Source: Hamadaea flava
GTDB lineage: Bacteria > Actinomycetota > Actinomycetes > Mycobacteriales > Micromonosporaceae
Assembly (NCBI RefSeq): GCF_024172085.1
Contig: NZ_JAMZDZ010000001.1
Coordinates: 6,882,001-6,946,000 of the forward strand
Direction: 5' to 3'
Length of the DNA: 64,000 nucleotides
The notes beneath the pieces were generated by a model. It was not told the DNA's origin, did no database searches, and worked only from the letters and a program-made list of their open reading frames with translations. The stretch's first letter is position 1, and every line of letters begins with the position of its first letter. Positions 10,519 through 23,760 of this stretch are shown here, in pieces. The translations under genes were made by a program, and so were the position numbers.

Positions 10519-11700
10519 ATGGCCGAACCCGCAGGGCGCAAGGCGACCGCGAAGGCCACGGCGGGCGCCGCCGGAAGGACGACCGCGGCCCGGTCGGCGC
10601 GTACGCCGTCCACGGCCGCCGCGGCGAAGAAGGCCGCCTCCGCCCGGAAGGTTCCCACCCCGAAGCCCGCGCCCGCTCGTGCGAACGCGTCGTCCGCCCG
10701 ATCCGCCAAATCGGCAGGTCAGAAGGCGGCTCCAGCGAAGAAGACGGCCGCGGCCACGAAGGCGACGGCGGCGGAGAAGGCGGCTGAGCAGGCGGCGGTC
10801 GAGCAGGCCGAGCCGGCGAAGACGGCAGAGCCCGCCAAGGCGCCGAAGAAGACGACGAAGGCAGCCGCCGCGGCTAAGGCAACTCCGGCAGCCGAGAAGC
10901 CGGTCAGGAAGGTGGCGGCGAAGGCGACTTCAGCCGCTGAGCCGACGGCCGAGCCGGCTGCGGCCAAGAAGACAGCGCCTGCCAAGAAGACGGCGGCCAA
11001 GACGGCGCCGGCGAAGAAGACGGCGGCGGCCCAGACGACGGCGGCCCAGACGACGGCCAAGAAGACGACGGCGAAGAAGACAGCCGGGAAGGCGAGCGCG
11101 GCCGCTGAGGCGGAGCCGGTCGCGACGGAGAAGCCGGTCAGGTCGACGGCGAAGAAGGCGCCGGCCAAGGCCGCGCAGCAGCCGGTCACCGCGACGGCGC
11201 ACCCCCCTGTCCAGGAAGTTGAGACCGCCGCGGACTCCGCGGCCGAGGGAGCGATGATGGCGAAGCAGACCACACCCAAGACCGCCGCCGCAGGCACCGC
11301 CACCACCGCGAAGACCGCGACCGTGGTGAGGGGTACGCGGAGCGCCGCGGACACCGAGAAGATCCGTACCGCGTTGTCGGGGCGGCTGGATGAGTTGCGG
11401 ACGGAGTACGACCAGACCCTGGTCGACATCACCGAACTGCAGCGCGACCGGTTGACCGACTCGGCCGGCGACGACCAGGCCGACACCGGGACCAAGACGT
11501 TCGAGCGCGAGCAGGAGATCACCCTCGCGAACAACATCCTGGAGCGGATCAACCAGGTGGAGCGCGCATTGGAGCGTCTCGATGAGGGAAGCTATGGGTG
11601 GTGTGAGCGGTGCGGCAACCCGATCCCGGTCGAGCGGCTGGCCGCCTTCCCGTCCGCCACACTGTGCGTGACGTGTAAGCAACTGGAGGAGCGGCGCTGA
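10519..11700 (+). CDS. TraR/DksA-type zinc-finger protein with histone H1-like Lys/Ala tail
   Basis: 393-residue fusion. Residues 1 to about 255 are almost entirely Ala, Lys, Thr and Pro in repeated AAKKTA/APAKKT units, resembling eukaryotic H1 tails and the tails of actinobacterial HupB. The C-terminal 110 residues form a DksA/TraR domain: coiled coil [19 protein letters not shown], then the C4 zinc finger with Cys at 362, 365, 383 and 386 (CERCGNPI ... CVTCK). DksA proteins act at the RNA polymerase secondary channel. The basic tail should bind DNA, so a nucleoid-linked transcription factor is inferred. ATG 10519 follows GGGGG; the open frame upstream crosses a promoter and is not coding-like. 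lspA begins 2 bases later. Confidence 0.88.
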   Translation: MAEPAGRKATAKATAGAAGRTTAARSARTPSTAAAAKKAASARKVPTPKPAPARANASSARSAKSAGQKAAPAKKTAAATKATAAEKAAEQAAVEQAEPAKTAEPAKAPKKTTKAAAAAKATPAAEKPVRKVAAKATSAAEPTAEPAAAKKTAPAKKTAAKTAPAKKTAAAQTTAAQTTAKKTTAKKTAGKASAAAEAEPVATEKPVRSTAKKAPAKAAQQPVTATAHPPVQEVETAADSAAEGAMMAKQTTPKTAAAGTATTAKTATVVRGTRSAADTEKIRTALSGRLDELRTEYDQTLVDITELQRDRLTDSAGDDQADTGTKTFEREQEITLANNILERINQVERALERLDEGSYGWCERCGNPIPVERLAAFPSATLCVTCKQLEERR

Positions 11701-11702
11701 GC

Positions 11703-12335
11703 ATGAGCGAACTGGGGAGCGTGGCGGTGTCCGACGAAGACGGCGAGACGAGACCGCTCCCCGAGGCGGTTCCCGCGACCGCGATCAGCGTACGCCGCTC
11801 GGTGCTGACGCTGGTCGCGGTCGCTGTCGTGATCATCGGGCTCGACGCGGCGACGAAGGAGTGGGCGACCAACACCCTGGAGGGCGCCGATCCCATGCGC
11901 CTGCTCGGCGGTCTGGTCTACTTCTCCTTCACCCGCAACAGCGGGGCCGCCTGGAGCATGGGCAGCAACTACACCTTCGTCTTCCCGTTCATCGCGTTCG
12001 CGGTGGCGGCGTGGATCGGCTGGACCGCCCGCAAGCTGCGGTCGCTGCCCTGGGCGATCGCGCTGGGACTGGTCCTCGGGGGTGCCCTGGGCAACCTCGT
12101 CGACCGCGTCTTCCGCTATCCCGGGGGGATCTCCGGTCACGTCGTCGACTTCATCAGCCTCTTCGGGCCGTACGGCGAGCGTTTCCCGATCTTCAACATC
12201 GCCGACATGGCGCTGAGCTTCGGCGTATGCCTGGCGATCCTGCTGGAGTTCACCGGACGCCAGCGGGACGGCACCCGGCTGCGCCGCGAGTCGAAGGACG
12301 ACGCCGGCAAGGCGCAGCGCGAGGAAACGCGGTGA
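11703..12335 (+). CDS. lspA: Lipoprotein signal peptidase LspA
   Basis: Aspartic peptidase that removes signal peptides from diacylglyceryl prolipoproteins. The 210-residue product has four transmembrane segments (about 33-50, 90-107, 115-133, 165-183) and the conserved blocks [20 protein letters not shown] with catalytic Asp134, and [11 protein letters not shown] with catalytic Asp168. The hydrophilic 30-residue N-terminal extension and the charged C-terminus are usual in actinobacteria. The stop overlaps the GTG of the pseudouridine synthase gene, the common lspA-rluD arrangement. Confidence 0.96.
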   Translation: MSELGSVAVSDEDGETRPLPEAVPATAISVRRSVLTLVAVAVVIIGLDAATKEWATNTLEGADPMRLLGGLVYFSFTRNSGAAWSMGSNYTFVFPFIAFAVAAWIGWTARKLRSLPWAIALGLVLGGALGNLVDRVFRYPGGISGHVVDFISLFGPYGERFPIFNIADMALSFGVCLAILLEFTGRQRDGTRLRRESKDDAGKAQREETR

Positions 12336-13264
12336 GCCGGGAGCAACGCTCGATGCCAGTGCCGGACGGATTGGACGGGATGCGTCTCGACCAGGCCGTC
12401 TCGCGGCTGTTCGGGTTCTCCCGGACGCTCGCCGCCGATCTCGTCGAGTCCGGTGACGTCCTGATCGACGGGGCGGCCCGGGCCAAGTCCGAGAAGGTGT
12501 CCGGCGGCTCGTGGCTGGAGGTCACCATGCCGGCGCCGCCGACGGCGGTCGAGGTGGTCGCCGAGCCGGTCGACGGCCTCCAGATCCTCCACAGCGACGA
12601 CGACATCGTGGTGGTGGACAAGCCGGTCGGCGTCGCGGCCCACCCCAGCCCCGGCTGGACCGGGCCGACCGTGATCGGCGGGCTGGCCGCGATGGGCCAG
12701 CGGGTGGCCACCAGCGGCGCGGCCGAACGGCAAGGCGTCGTGCACCGGCTCGACGTCGGCACGACGGGCGTCATGGTCGTCGCGAAGAGCGAACACGCGT
12801 ACAGCTTCCTCAAGCGCGCCTTCAAGGCCCGGGAGGTGGACAAGCGCTACCACGCGGTGGTGCAGGGCCATCTCGATCCGCTGCGCGGCACGATCGACGC
12901 GCCGATCGATCGGCATCCGCATCACGACTACCGGTTCGCGGTCATGTCGAGCGGCAAGGCCAGCGTCACGCACTACGACACCGCCGAGGCGTTCCCAGCG
13001 GCCAGCCTGGTCGACGTGCGGCTGGAAACCGGGCGTACGCACCAGATCCGGGTGCACTTCTCGGCCATGCGGCACCCGTGCGTCGGCGACCTCACCTATG
13101 GCGCGGACCCGACCCTGGCGGCCCGGCTGGGGCTCACCCGGCAATGGCTGCACGCCCGGGAACTCAGCTTCGAACACCCGTCGACCGGCGAGGAGGTCCG
13201 GTTCGTCTCGGCGTACCCGGCCGACCTGGCCCACGCGCTCGAGGTGCTCCGGGCGGCCGGATGA
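12332..13264 (+). CDS. RluD/RluA-family ribosomal pseudouridine synthase
   Basis: Isomerises uridines to pseudouridine, probably in the 23S rRNA. GTG 12332 overlaps the lspA stop. The 310 residues contain an N-terminal S4 RNA-binding domain ([20 protein letters not shown], 17-36), then the catalytic domain with [13 protein letters not shown], the active-site block HRLDVGTTG (Asp141), KRYHAVVQG and [12 protein letters not shown]. The 23S site specificity cannot be read from sequence alone. Its stop overlaps the next ATG. Confidence 0.94.
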   Translation: MSREQRSMPVPDGLDGMRLDQAVSRLFGFSRTLAADLVESGDVLIDGAARAKSEKVSGGSWLEVTMPAPPTAVEVVAEPVDGLQILHSDDDIVVVDKPVGVAAHPSPGWTGPTVIGGLAAMGQRVATSGAAERQGVVHRLDVGTTGVMVVAKSEHAYSFLKRAFKAREVDKRYHAVVQGHLDPLRGTIDAPIDRHPHHDYRFAVMSSGKASVTHYDTAEAFPAASLVDVRLETGRTHQIRVHFSAMRHPCVGDLTYGADPTLAARLGLTRQWLHARELSFEHPSTGEEVRFVSAYPADLAHALEVLRAAG

Positions 13265-14064
13265 CCCGGTCGCTGGGCGAACGGCTCGGCGCGGTCGACG
13301 AACTGCTGCTCGCCCCGATCGCACGCGGCTACCGGCGGATCCTCGCCGGTCGCCGCCGCCCCAACTCGCTCACCGTCGCCGCCTGCCTGGTCGCGGGCGC
13401 GGTGCTCGCGGTCGCCGTCTGGCAGGCGGATCGTGCCGCGCCGGCCACCGACATGTCGGTCGGCCAGGTGGTCAAGGTGGGCGTCGAGCCCAACGGCTCC
13501 ATCCCCGGATACGCCGAAAGCAGCCGGGCGGAGCTGGACAAGCTGGCGGCCGAGGGTGCACCGGAGGCGTACGCCCTGGTGACGCTCACGGAGTATCTGC
13601 CGCCGGAGTCGCTGACCCCGATTCTGGCGGGCGTCGCGGTGTCGGCGGTCTACGTCCGGGTGCCGCTGGCCGGCGAGCAGACCGAGATCGTCCGCATCCC
13701 GGTGACGAAGGTGCCGGTCGACGTGGTGACCGGGATGGGACAGATCGCCGACCGGAAGAGCCGCGAGGCCGCCGAGTACGCCGCGAAGCTGACCGCGAGC
13801 CCCGCTGCCGACCTGGTCGCCGTGTACGAATCCGGGCAGCGGGTCGCCGCCGCCGAACGCGACGCGTACGCCCAGCACTGCGCTTGCGCGTACGCGGCGG
13901 TGGTCCGGGCGACCCCGGCGGCGCTGGAACCGCTCGCGCACCGCGCGGGCGTGCGAGTGGTGGACGTCGCCCCCGAGATCCGGCGGCTGGACCGGGCGGT
14001 CTTCTGGCCACCCCTGCCCGAACAGCGGACGATCGCGATCCCACCGGGGGATACCCAGGGCTGA
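13261..14064 (+). CDS. Single-pass membrane protein of unknown function
   Basis: 267 residues, starting at an ATG that overlaps the stop of the pseudouridine synthase gene. After 40 cytoplasmic residues there is one hydrophobic segment (about 41-58, [17 protein letters not shown]), so the remaining 200 residues should lie outside the cell. They form an Ala/Val/Arg-rich region without a recognised domain; [13 protein letters not shown] holds the only paired cysteines. Close coupling to the lspA-rluD genes suggests a conserved operon member. No function is assigned. Confidence 0.75.
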   Translation: MTRSLGERLGAVDELLLAPIARGYRRILAGRRRPNSLTVAACLVAGAVLAVAVWQADRAAPATDMSVGQVVKVGVEPNGSIPGYAESSRAELDKLAAEGAPEAYALVTLTEYLPPESLTPILAGVAVSAVYVRVPLAGEQTEIVRIPVTKVPVDVVTGMGQIADRKSREAAEYAAKLTASPAADLVAVYESGQRVAAAERDAYAQHCACAYAAVVRATPAALEPLAHRAGVRVVDVAPEIRRLDRAVFWPPLPEQRTIAIPPGDTQG

Positions 14065-14238
14065 GGGCCGGTCGTTGTACCCGTGACGCGATGCCCGGCT
14101 TGCCAGATCGGCACGCAATCGGCCGACGGCGGGATGGCAGGTTGCTCCGTACCGCCTAAGGTTGATCCGGTATCCCGTAGGCGGCCCCGGCGATCGCCGA
14201 CAAGCCGGGGACCACGGGCGGCGCTGGGAGGTCGAAGC

Positions 14239-15210
14239 GTGGAGCGCACACCACCGCAGGAGGACCACAACCCGCGTTGGCGTGTCCTGCTCGACCGCGG
14301 CCGCGCGCCGCGGCAGGAACAACGCGAGTATCCCCAGCAACGGGGCGTCGCGCCGATGCCATCGAATCCGATCGAGTGGCGGCCCACGCCCACCGCCAAC
14401 AACTCCGCGGACGCGGAGGTCAACCTGCTGCGGCGGGATCTCGGCGGACCTCGGGTACTGGCGTTCGCCAACCCCAAGGGCGGCGTGCACAAGACGACCG
14501 CCACCGTGCTGGCCGCCGCCACGATCGGCAGCGTACGCGGCCGGGGCGTGCTGGCCTGGGACGACAACGAGCTGCGGGGCACCCTCGGCTTGCGGGCGGG
14601 CAGCGCCCGGCACGCCCGGACGATCCGGCATCTGCTGGCCGACCTGGTCACCATCGAGAACGCACCGTCTTACGAGATGGCCGACCTGCTCGACGGATAC
14701 CTGCGGCACGCCTCCGACGGCTCCTACGACGTGCTCGCCGGGGAGGAGAGCCCCCGGTTCGCCCAGCGCCTGGACTCGCACACGGTCCGGCGGGTGCTGG
14801 ACCTGCTGGGCCGGACCCACGACGTGATCTGCGTCGACACCGGCAACAACGTGGAGAGCGCCAACTGGCAGACCGTCCTGCAGGCGGCCGACCAGCTCGT
14901 GATCACGACCGTGCCCCGGGAGGACGCGGCGTTCACCGCCGACTGGATGATCGACCTGTTGCACGAGGTCGGCCTGGGCCGGCTCGCCGACAACGCGGTG
15001 ACGCTGCTGTCCTGCCCGACGCCGGGGCCGTCGGCCCTGCTGGAGGACCTGCGGGCGCACTTCGCCACGCGTACGCGGGCGGTGGCGGTCGTGCCCTATG
15101 ACGCCGCGCTGGAGCCGGGGTCGTCGATCGAGTACACGGCGTTGCAGCCGTCGACTCGGCGCGCCTGGCTGACCGCCACGGCGATGATGCTGGAGCCGTT
15201 CGCGCGCTGA
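14239..15210 (+). CDS. ParA/MinD-like P-loop ATPase with altered Walker A
   Basis: 323-residue protein with a 65-residue hydrophilic N-terminal region followed by a SIMIBI-class ATPase domain. The deviant Walker A loop reads NPKGGVHKTT, with signature lysines K80 and K85 but His where Gly is normal. LAWDDNELRGTLG takes the switch I position and DVICVDTGNNVES the Walker B/switch II position. LVITTVPREDAAFTADWMIDLL matches the C-terminal half of ParA folds. GTG 14239 is chosen because GGGAGG stands just before it and the upstream frame is non-coding in appearance. It stands alone, without a ParB partner. Role unknown; positioning or secretion-linked functions are typical of such orphans. Confidence 0.82.
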   Translation: MERTPPQEDHNPRWRVLLDRGRAPRQEQREYPQQRGVAPMPSNPIEWRPTPTANNSADAEVNLLRRDLGGPRVLAFANPKGGVHKTTATVLAAATIGSVRGRGVLAWDDNELRGTLGLRAGSARHARTIRHLLADLVTIENAPSYEMADLLDGYLRHASDGSYDVLAGEESPRFAQRLDSHTVRRVLDLLGRTHDVICVDTGNNVESANWQTVLQAADQLVITTVPREDAAFTADWMIDLLHEVGLGRLADNAVTLLSCPTPGPSALLEDLRAHFATRTRAVAVVPYDAALEPGSSIEYTALQPSTRRAWLTATAMMLEPFAR

Positions 15211-15251
15211 GTTGATCATGAGATGCCGGTCTCTCCGGGGGTGTCGGCAGA

Positions 15252-15280
15252 TGCTTGTTGTCCGCCCCGGGGACTAGGCT
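15252..15280 (+). promoter_or_regulatory. Possible dnaE promoter
   Basis: TGCTTG (15252-15257) and TAGGCT (15275-15280) are 17 bases apart, 35 bases before the dnaE GTG. The -10 fits actinobacterial housekeeping promoters; the -35 is weak. Confidence 0.3.
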
Positions 15281-15314
15281 GTCCCAGGCTGGCGATCGGT
15301 GGTTGGGGGTTCTG

Positions 15315-18848
<3,534 letters not shown>

Positions 18849-18996
18849 GCTGTCTGGAGGTCCGCTAGTAGCGGGTGACGTTTTACCGCATAGCCCGAAT
18901 TATCGATTTTATGATTTTGCCGCACGGGCGACACGCGAACGCCGGCGAATGACCCGTCCCCAGTCGGCGCTCAGACGGATCTGAGAGGATCACCCG

Positions 18997-19644
18997 GTGG
19001 TGGATGAGTCGGAGTACGCCTGGGTCCCCGAGCCCGCGCCGGAGCCCCGCCGGCCCGTGCTGGTCCTGCTCCAGTCCCTCGCCGTGCTGCTGGCCGGCGT
19101 ACTGGGGTTCCCGCTCGGGCTGCTCTGGCAGCAGCTGGCCCCGAACGTGCCGGTGCTGATCGTCCAGGACGGGGCCGTCTACAACGATCCGCAGCCCGAG
19201 CAGTTCATGTCCGGCGACGGCTGGTTCGCCGTGCTCGGCTTCTCGTTCGGCGTGGTTCTCGCCGTCGTCACCTGGATCCTCTTCCGGCGGCTGCGCGGTC
19301 CGTTGCTGATCGTGCTGCTCGCGGTGGCGGGCACGGTCGCGGCCGTGATCGCCTGGAAGTTCGGCCGCCAGCTCGGCCTCGACGCGTACCTCAAGGAGCT
19401 GCACTCCGCGCCCGCGGGCACGGAGCTGGGCAAGCCCAACGATCTGCGCGTTCAACTGCTGCGGTGGTGGCCGCCCGCCGTCGAGGGCGTGCTGTTGCTG
19501 CCCGCGCTCGGCTCCACGCTCACCGTCACCCTGCTCGCGGCCTGGTCACGATGGCCGTCCCTGCGGGCTCCCCGATCCACTGGTACGCCGGAAGCAGCGC
19601 CCGGGATCGGCCCGGAGGAGGCGGGCGGCCCCGCGTTCAGTTGA
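18997..19644 (+). CDS. DUF2567-like multi-pass membrane protein
   Basis: 215 residues with four hydrophobic segments (about 24-45, 71-90, 100-115, 160-180). The first extracellular loop carries PVLIVQDGAVYNDPQPEQFMSGDG. The pattern resembles actinobacterial DUF2567 proteins, whose function is unknown. GTG 18997 follows GAGAGG. The 148 bases between dnaE and this gene hold an AT-rich patch (18895-18920) and a small CCGCT/AGCGG hairpin, but no clear gene. The 3' end overlaps the convergent LON-domain gene by 8 bases. Confidence 0.7.
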   Translation: MVDESEYAWVPEPAPEPRRPVLVLLQSLAVLLAGVLGFPLGLLWQQLAPNVPVLIVQDGAVYNDPQPEQFMSGDGWFAVLGFSFGVVLAVVTWILFRRLRGPLLIVLLAVAGTVAAVIAWKFGRQLGLDAYLKELHSAPAGTELGKPNDLRVQLLRWWPPAVEGVLLLPALGSTLTVTLLAAWSRWPSLRAPRSTGTPEAAPGIGPEEAGGPAFS

Positions 19645-20317
19645 GCGACGGCGGCTTGTGCAGCTCCGACGGCGGCATCGGCACCGCCCGGACCTGCCGG
19701 AGCAGGGCCGATTCGCGGTGCAGGATCTTGATCTCCAGGCGCATCCGGGTAGTGGTGTCCGGCGCGGCGAGCAGGGCTTGCCGGTCGGCCACGGTCAGCG
19801 CTGTGCTGGCCGCCACCAGGTGGGAGAGCACCTTCGGATCGTCGGGCAGTTGGTCGTCGGGTCCGCCGCGCAGCGCCGACAGATAGTCCCGGAAGATGGA
19901 CAGCACTTGGGGGGCCAGTTCGTCGGCCTCCGCGTCGGCGTCCGGCTCCGGGTACCACTCGACGTGTGCGACGGGGTAGGGGGCGTCGTCGGCGGCGATT
20001 CCGGTGATCTTGAACCGGCGGTCGCCGACCGCGACGATGTCGAAGTGCCCGTCCGGATGTTCGGTGACCTGACGCAACTGCGCCACGCACCCGATGTCGT
20101 GCAGGCTGAGCTCGGTGACGTCCGAGCCCGGATTGGGCGGCAGAACCTCCAGCCCCTGATCGATGGCGACCACGCCGAACTCGCGCGGAGTCCCGTCGGG
20201 CAGGTCGATCAGCTGGCGGATCAGCTGGCGGTAGCGCTCCTCGAAGATGTGCAGGGGCAGAACCAGTCCCGGGAACAACACCGTCCCGAGCGGAAACAGC
20301 GGCAACCGAGGCGACAT
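19637..20317 (-). CDS. LON substrate-binding (N-terminal) domain protein
   Basis: 226-residue stand-alone LON-N domain without the AAA+ or protease parts of Lon. It begins LPLFPLGTVLFPGLVLPLHI then FEERYRQLI, the diagnostic motif, and continues with DIGCVAQLRQV and DIVAVGDRRFKI. Such proteins are widespread in actinobacteria; a role in binding unfolded protein is presumed from the domain, not proven. It points away from hisD, sharing a 173-base divergent region. Confidence 0.9.
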   Translation of the reverse strand: MSPRLPLFPLGTVLFPGLVLPLHIFEERYRQLIRQLIDLPDGTPREFGVVAIDQGLEVLPPNPGSDVTELSLHDIGCVAQLRQVTEHPDGHFDIVAVGDRRFKITGIAADDAPYPVAHVEWYPEPDADAEADELAPQVLSIFRDYLSALRGGPDDQLPDDPKVLSHLVAASTALTVADRQALLAAPDTTTRMRLEIKILHRESALLRQVRAVPMPPSELHKPPSLN

Positions 20318-20490
20318 CTGTCCACGGTACCCGCGGGATGTTACACATCAACCTTTCCGCACGGTTCGGCCCGCCGAGACGTCGCCGGGACACCCCTGGG
20401 CTCCTCGCGAGCAGGGGCGTGGGTCACAGTGATCCCATCCGGTGGTAACGCCGCGCGGTTCCGGACTTCCCGCTCGGTAGACTTGCCCGC

Positions 20491-21831
20491 GTGTTGACCC
20501 GTATCGACCTGCGCGGACGGGATGTCGACCCGCGCAGTCTCCTGCCTCGTGCCCAGCTCGACGTGTCTCAGGCCGTCGAGCAGATCCGTCCGGTCATCGA
20601 CGGGGTGCGACACCATGGGGTCGACGCGATCCAGGAGGCCACCGAACGCTTCGACGGTATCCGGCCCGCCCGTCTCCGCGTACCAGTGGAGGCTTTGAAG
20701 GAGGCCGAGGAGCGGCTCGACCCGGAGGTGCGCGCGGCCCTGCTGGAGGCGATCGCGCGGACCCGGAAGGTCCACGCGGACCAGCGGCGCACGGACGTGA
20801 CCACGCAGGTCGTGCCGGGCGGCACGGTGACCGAGCGCTGGCTGCCGGTCCGCCGGGTCGGCCTGTACGTGCCGGGCGGCCTCGCGATGTACCCGTCCAC
20901 GGTGGTGATGAACGTGGTTCCGGCTCAGGCGGCCGGGGTCGAGGCGCTGGTCGTGGCCAGCCCGCCGCAGAAGGAGGCCGGCGGCCTGCCGGACGAGCGG
21001 GTGCTGGCGGCGTGCTCGCTGCTGGGCGTCGACGAGGTGTACGCCGTCGGCGGCTCGCAGGCGATCGCGATGCTCGCCTATGGCAGCCGGGGCTCGGACC
21101 TGGAGCGGGAGCTGGACCCGGCGGACGACTGCGAGCCGGTCGACCTGATCACCGGGCCGGGCAACGTCTGGGTGACCGCGGCCAAGCGGCTCGTCCGGGG
21201 CGTCGTCGGGATCGACGCCGAGGCGGGCCCGACCGAGATCGCCGTCCTGGCCGACGACACCGCCGACCCGCGCCACGTGGCCGCCGACCTGATCAGTCAG
21301 GCCGAGCACGACCCGCTGGCAGCGAGCGTCCTGGTCACCACCTCGGCCGAGCTGGCCGACGCGGTGGACGCCGAACTGGTCCGGCAGGTCTCGCTCACCA
21401 AGCACATGGAGCGGATTCGCATCGCGCTGACCGGCGAGCAGTCCGGAGTGGTCCTCGTCGGCTCGTTGGACCAGGGGCTGCGCGTCGTCGACGCGTACGC
21501 CGCGGAGCACCTGGAGATCCAGACGCGGGACGCCCGTGACATCGCGATGCGCGTACGCAACGCCGGGGCGATCTTCGTCGGCCCCTGGGCGCCGGTGAGC
21601 CTCGGCGACTACTGCGCCGGCTCCAACCACGTGCTGCCCACCGGCGGCTGCGCCCGGCACTCCAGCGGACTGTCGGTGCAGTCGTTCCTTCGCGGCGTCC
21701 ACGTCGTGGAGTACACCGAGGAGGCACTGCGGGACGTGGCGCACCACGTCGTCACCCTCGCCACCGTCGAGGACCTGCCCGCACACGGCCAGGCCGTCAC
21801 GGCGCGCTTCCCCGGGGACGGTGCCGCGTGA
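20491..21831 (+). CDS. hisD: Histidinol dehydrogenase HisD
   Basis: Zinc enzyme that oxidises L-histidinol to L-histidine in two NAD-dependent steps. The 446 residues include [63 protein letters not shown] and [17 protein letters not shown], which together cover the NAD and zinc site motifs. GTG 20491 lies about 8 bases after a TAGACT -10-like hexamer (20478-20483), so the operon may start with a near-leaderless message. The stop overlaps the hisC GTG. Confidence 0.97.
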   Translation: MLTRIDLRGRDVDPRSLLPRAQLDVSQAVEQIRPVIDGVRHHGVDAIQEATERFDGIRPARLRVPVEALKEAEERLDPEVRAALLEAIARTRKVHADQRRTDVTTQVVPGGTVTERWLPVRRVGLYVPGGLAMYPSTVVMNVVPAQAAGVEALVVASPPQKEAGGLPDERVLAACSLLGVDEVYAVGGSQAIAMLAYGSRGSDLERELDPADDCEPVDLITGPGNVWVTAAKRLVRGVVGIDAEAGPTEIAVLADDTADPRHVAADLISQAEHDPLAASVLVTTSAELADAVDAELVRQVSLTKHMERIRIALTGEQSGVVLVGSLDQGLRVVDAYAAEHLEIQTRDARDIAMRVRNAGAIFVGPWAPVSLGDYCAGSNHVLPTGGCARHSSGLSVQSFLRGVHVVEYTEEALRDVAHHVVTLATVEDLPAHGQAVTARFPGDGAA

Positions 21832-22955
21832 CCTCCGAGATCCGTGCGCTGCTTCGCGAGGAGCTGCAAGGGCTGTCGGCGTACGGGGCGCCACAGCTGG
21901 ACGTGGCCGTCCGGCTCAACGTCAACGAGAACTCCTACGCCCCGCCCACCGAAGTCGTCCGCGCGGTGGCACGGGCGCTCGAAGGCGAGATCGCGACGCT
22001 CAACCGCTACCCCGACCGGGACGCGCTCAAGCTGCGCGCCGATCTGGCGGCCTATCTGGGCCACGGGCTGACCGCCGAGCAGGTGTACGCCGCCAACGGC
22101 TCCAACGAGGTCCAGCAGCAACTGCTGCAGGCGTTCGGTGGCCCCGGGCGGACGGCGCTCGGCTTCGGCCCGGCGTACTCGATGCACCCGTTGCTCGCCG
22201 CGGGCACCGCGACCGGGTGGGTCGACGGCGGCCGGGGGCCGGACTTCGGGCTCACCGCTTCGCACGTCGAGGCGGTGCTTCGCGAGTACCGACCGGCCAT
22301 CACGTTCCTGTGCTCGCCGAACAACCCGACCGGCACCGCGCTCTCGCTGGACGTGGTCCGGGCGGCGCTGGCGGCCACCTCGGGGATCGTCGTCGTGGAC
22401 GAGGCGTACGCCGAATTCGCCCGCCCCGGTACGCCGAGCGCCCTGACCCTGCTGGAGGCGAACCCGCGCCTGGTCGTCACCCGCACGATGAGCAAGGCGT
22501 TCGCGTTCGCCGGAGCCCGGGTCGGCTATCTCGCCGCCGGCCCCGAGATCGTCGAAGCCGTGCAGCTCGTCCGGCTGCCGTACCACCTCTCGGCGCTGAC
22601 CCAGGCGGCCGCCCGCGCCGCGTTGGCCCACGCCGACGTGCTCCTCTCCACAGTGGAGCAGATCAAGATCCAGCGTGATCGGATCGTCGCCGAACTGCGG
22701 GAGCGGGGCCACCAGGTCGCCGACTCGGACGCGAACTTCGTGCTCTACCGCGTCGCGCGGGACGGCAGCGCGGACGAGACCGATCAGAAGGTCGTCTGGC
22801 GGCGGATCCTCGACGCCGGAGTGCTCGTCCGGGACGTCGGGCTGCCGGGGTGGCTGCGAGTGACCGCCGGTACGCCCGCCGAGACCTCCGCCTTCCTGGC
22901 CGCTGTCGAAACCTCGGACAGCCTCCCGGCCGCCGTCGAAACCTTGGAGAACTGA
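21828..22955 (+). CDS. hisC: Histidinol-phosphate aminotransferase HisC
   Basis: PLP-dependent class I/II aminotransferase converting imidazole-acetol phosphate to histidinol phosphate. The 375 residues show [18 protein letters not shown] (163-169), DEAYAEF (191-197) and [15 protein letters not shown] with the PLP lysine K223. GTG 21828 overlaps the hisD stop and its own stop overlaps the hisB ATG. Near the C-terminus two similar segments ([16 protein letters not shown]) form a short imperfect duplication. Confidence 0.96.
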   Translation: MTSEIRALLREELQGLSAYGAPQLDVAVRLNVNENSYAPPTEVVRAVARALEGEIATLNRYPDRDALKLRADLAAYLGHGLTAEQVYAANGSNEVQQQLLQAFGGPGRTALGFGPAYSMHPLLAAGTATGWVDGGRGPDFGLTASHVEAVLREYRPAITFLCSPNNPTGTALSLDVVRAALAATSGIVVVDEAYAEFARPGTPSALTLLEANPRLVVTRTMSKAFAFAGARVGYLAAGPEIVEAVQLVRLPYHLSALTQAAARAALAHADVLLSTVEQIKIQRDRIVAELRERGHQVADSDANFVLYRVARDGSADETDQKVVWRRILDAGVLVRDVGLPGWLRVTAGTPAETSAFLAAVETSDSLPAAVETLEN

Positions 22956-23590
22956 TGGGTACCGCGACCGTTGAGCACAGTGCCCGCAGGGCACTCGTCG
23001 AGCGCATCACGGCCGAGACGAAGGTCGTCGTCGACCTGGACCTGGACGGCACCGGCCAGGCCGACATCGCGACCGGCGTCGGCTTCTTCGACCACATGCT
23101 GCACCAGATCGCCCGGCACGGCGGCTTCGACGTGCGGGTGAAGACCGACGGCGATCTGGTCATCGACGCGCACCACACCATCGAGGACACCGCGCTGGCC
23201 CTCGGCACGGCGCTCGACAAGGCGCTCGGCGACCGCAAGGGCATCCGCCGCTACGGCGACGCGACGGTGCCGATGGACGAGGTGCTCGTCCGCGCCGCGC
23301 TCGACCTGTCCGGCCGCCCGTACGTGGTGCACGACGAGCCCGAGCTGGCCCCGATGATCGGGCCGATCTACCCGACCAGCATGACCCGGCACATCTGGGA
23401 GTCGTTCGCGCAGACCGCCCGGATGACGCTGCACGTGGACGTGCTGCGCGCGGCCCGCCCCGGCGGCCGTCCCGACGCCCACCACGTGGTGGAGGGCCAG
23501 TTCAAGGCGGTTGCCCGCGCGCTGCGCGACGCCGTCGCCATCGACCCCCGGTTCGCCGGCGTCCTGCCGTCCACAAAGGAGGCACTCTGA
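22955..23590 (+). CDS. hisB: Imidazoleglycerol-phosphate dehydratase HisB
   Basis: Manganese-dependent dehydratase of step 6 of histidine synthesis, the monofunctional actinobacterial form without a phosphatase domain. The 211 residues include GFFDHMLHQ (43-51), DAHHTIED (71-78), RYGDATVPMDE, MTRHIWESF and DAHHVVEGQFKA, giving the metal-binding His/Glu pairs. ATG 22955 overlaps the hisC stop; the hisB stop overlaps the ATG of the following 56-codon gene. Confidence 0.97.
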   Translation: MGTATVEHSARRALVERITAETKVVVDLDLDGTGQADIATGVGFFDHMLHQIARHGGFDVRVKTDGDLVIDAHHTIEDTALALGTALDKALGDRKGIRRYGDATVPMDEVLVRAALDLSGRPYVVHDEPELAPMIGPIYPTSMTRHIWESFAQTARMTLHVDVLRAARPGGRPDAHHVVEGQFKAVARALRDAVAIDPRFAGVLPSTKEAL

Positions 23591-23760
23591 TGGGTGGCGT
23601 CGCTCCTATCCTGCTGTTCGCGGTCGCGGGCATCCTCCTGGGCGGCACCTGGTCGCTCTACAAGCAGGGCGCGCACAAGGGAGTGGTGATCGTCGCGGGC
23701 GTACTCGCGCTGCTGTCGGCGGCCGGCGGCGTGGCGTGGCTGATGCCCGGGGAGGCGTGA
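23590..23760 (+). CDS. 56-residue membrane protein inside the his operon
   Basis: A short gene fitted exactly between hisB and hisH: its ATG overlaps the hisB stop and its TGA overlaps the hisH ATG, so all three are translationally coupled. The product begins MGGVAPILLFAVAGILLGG, has a basic turn (SLYKQGAHKG) and a second hydrophobic segment (VVIVAGVLALLSAAGGVAWL), i.e. two membrane helices joined by a short loop. No known family is recognised. The strict coupling and clean hydrophobic pattern argue that it is a real gene. Confidence 0.72.
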   Translation: MGGVAPILLFAVAGILLGGTWSLYKQGAHKGVVIVAGVLALLSAAGGVAWLMPGEA

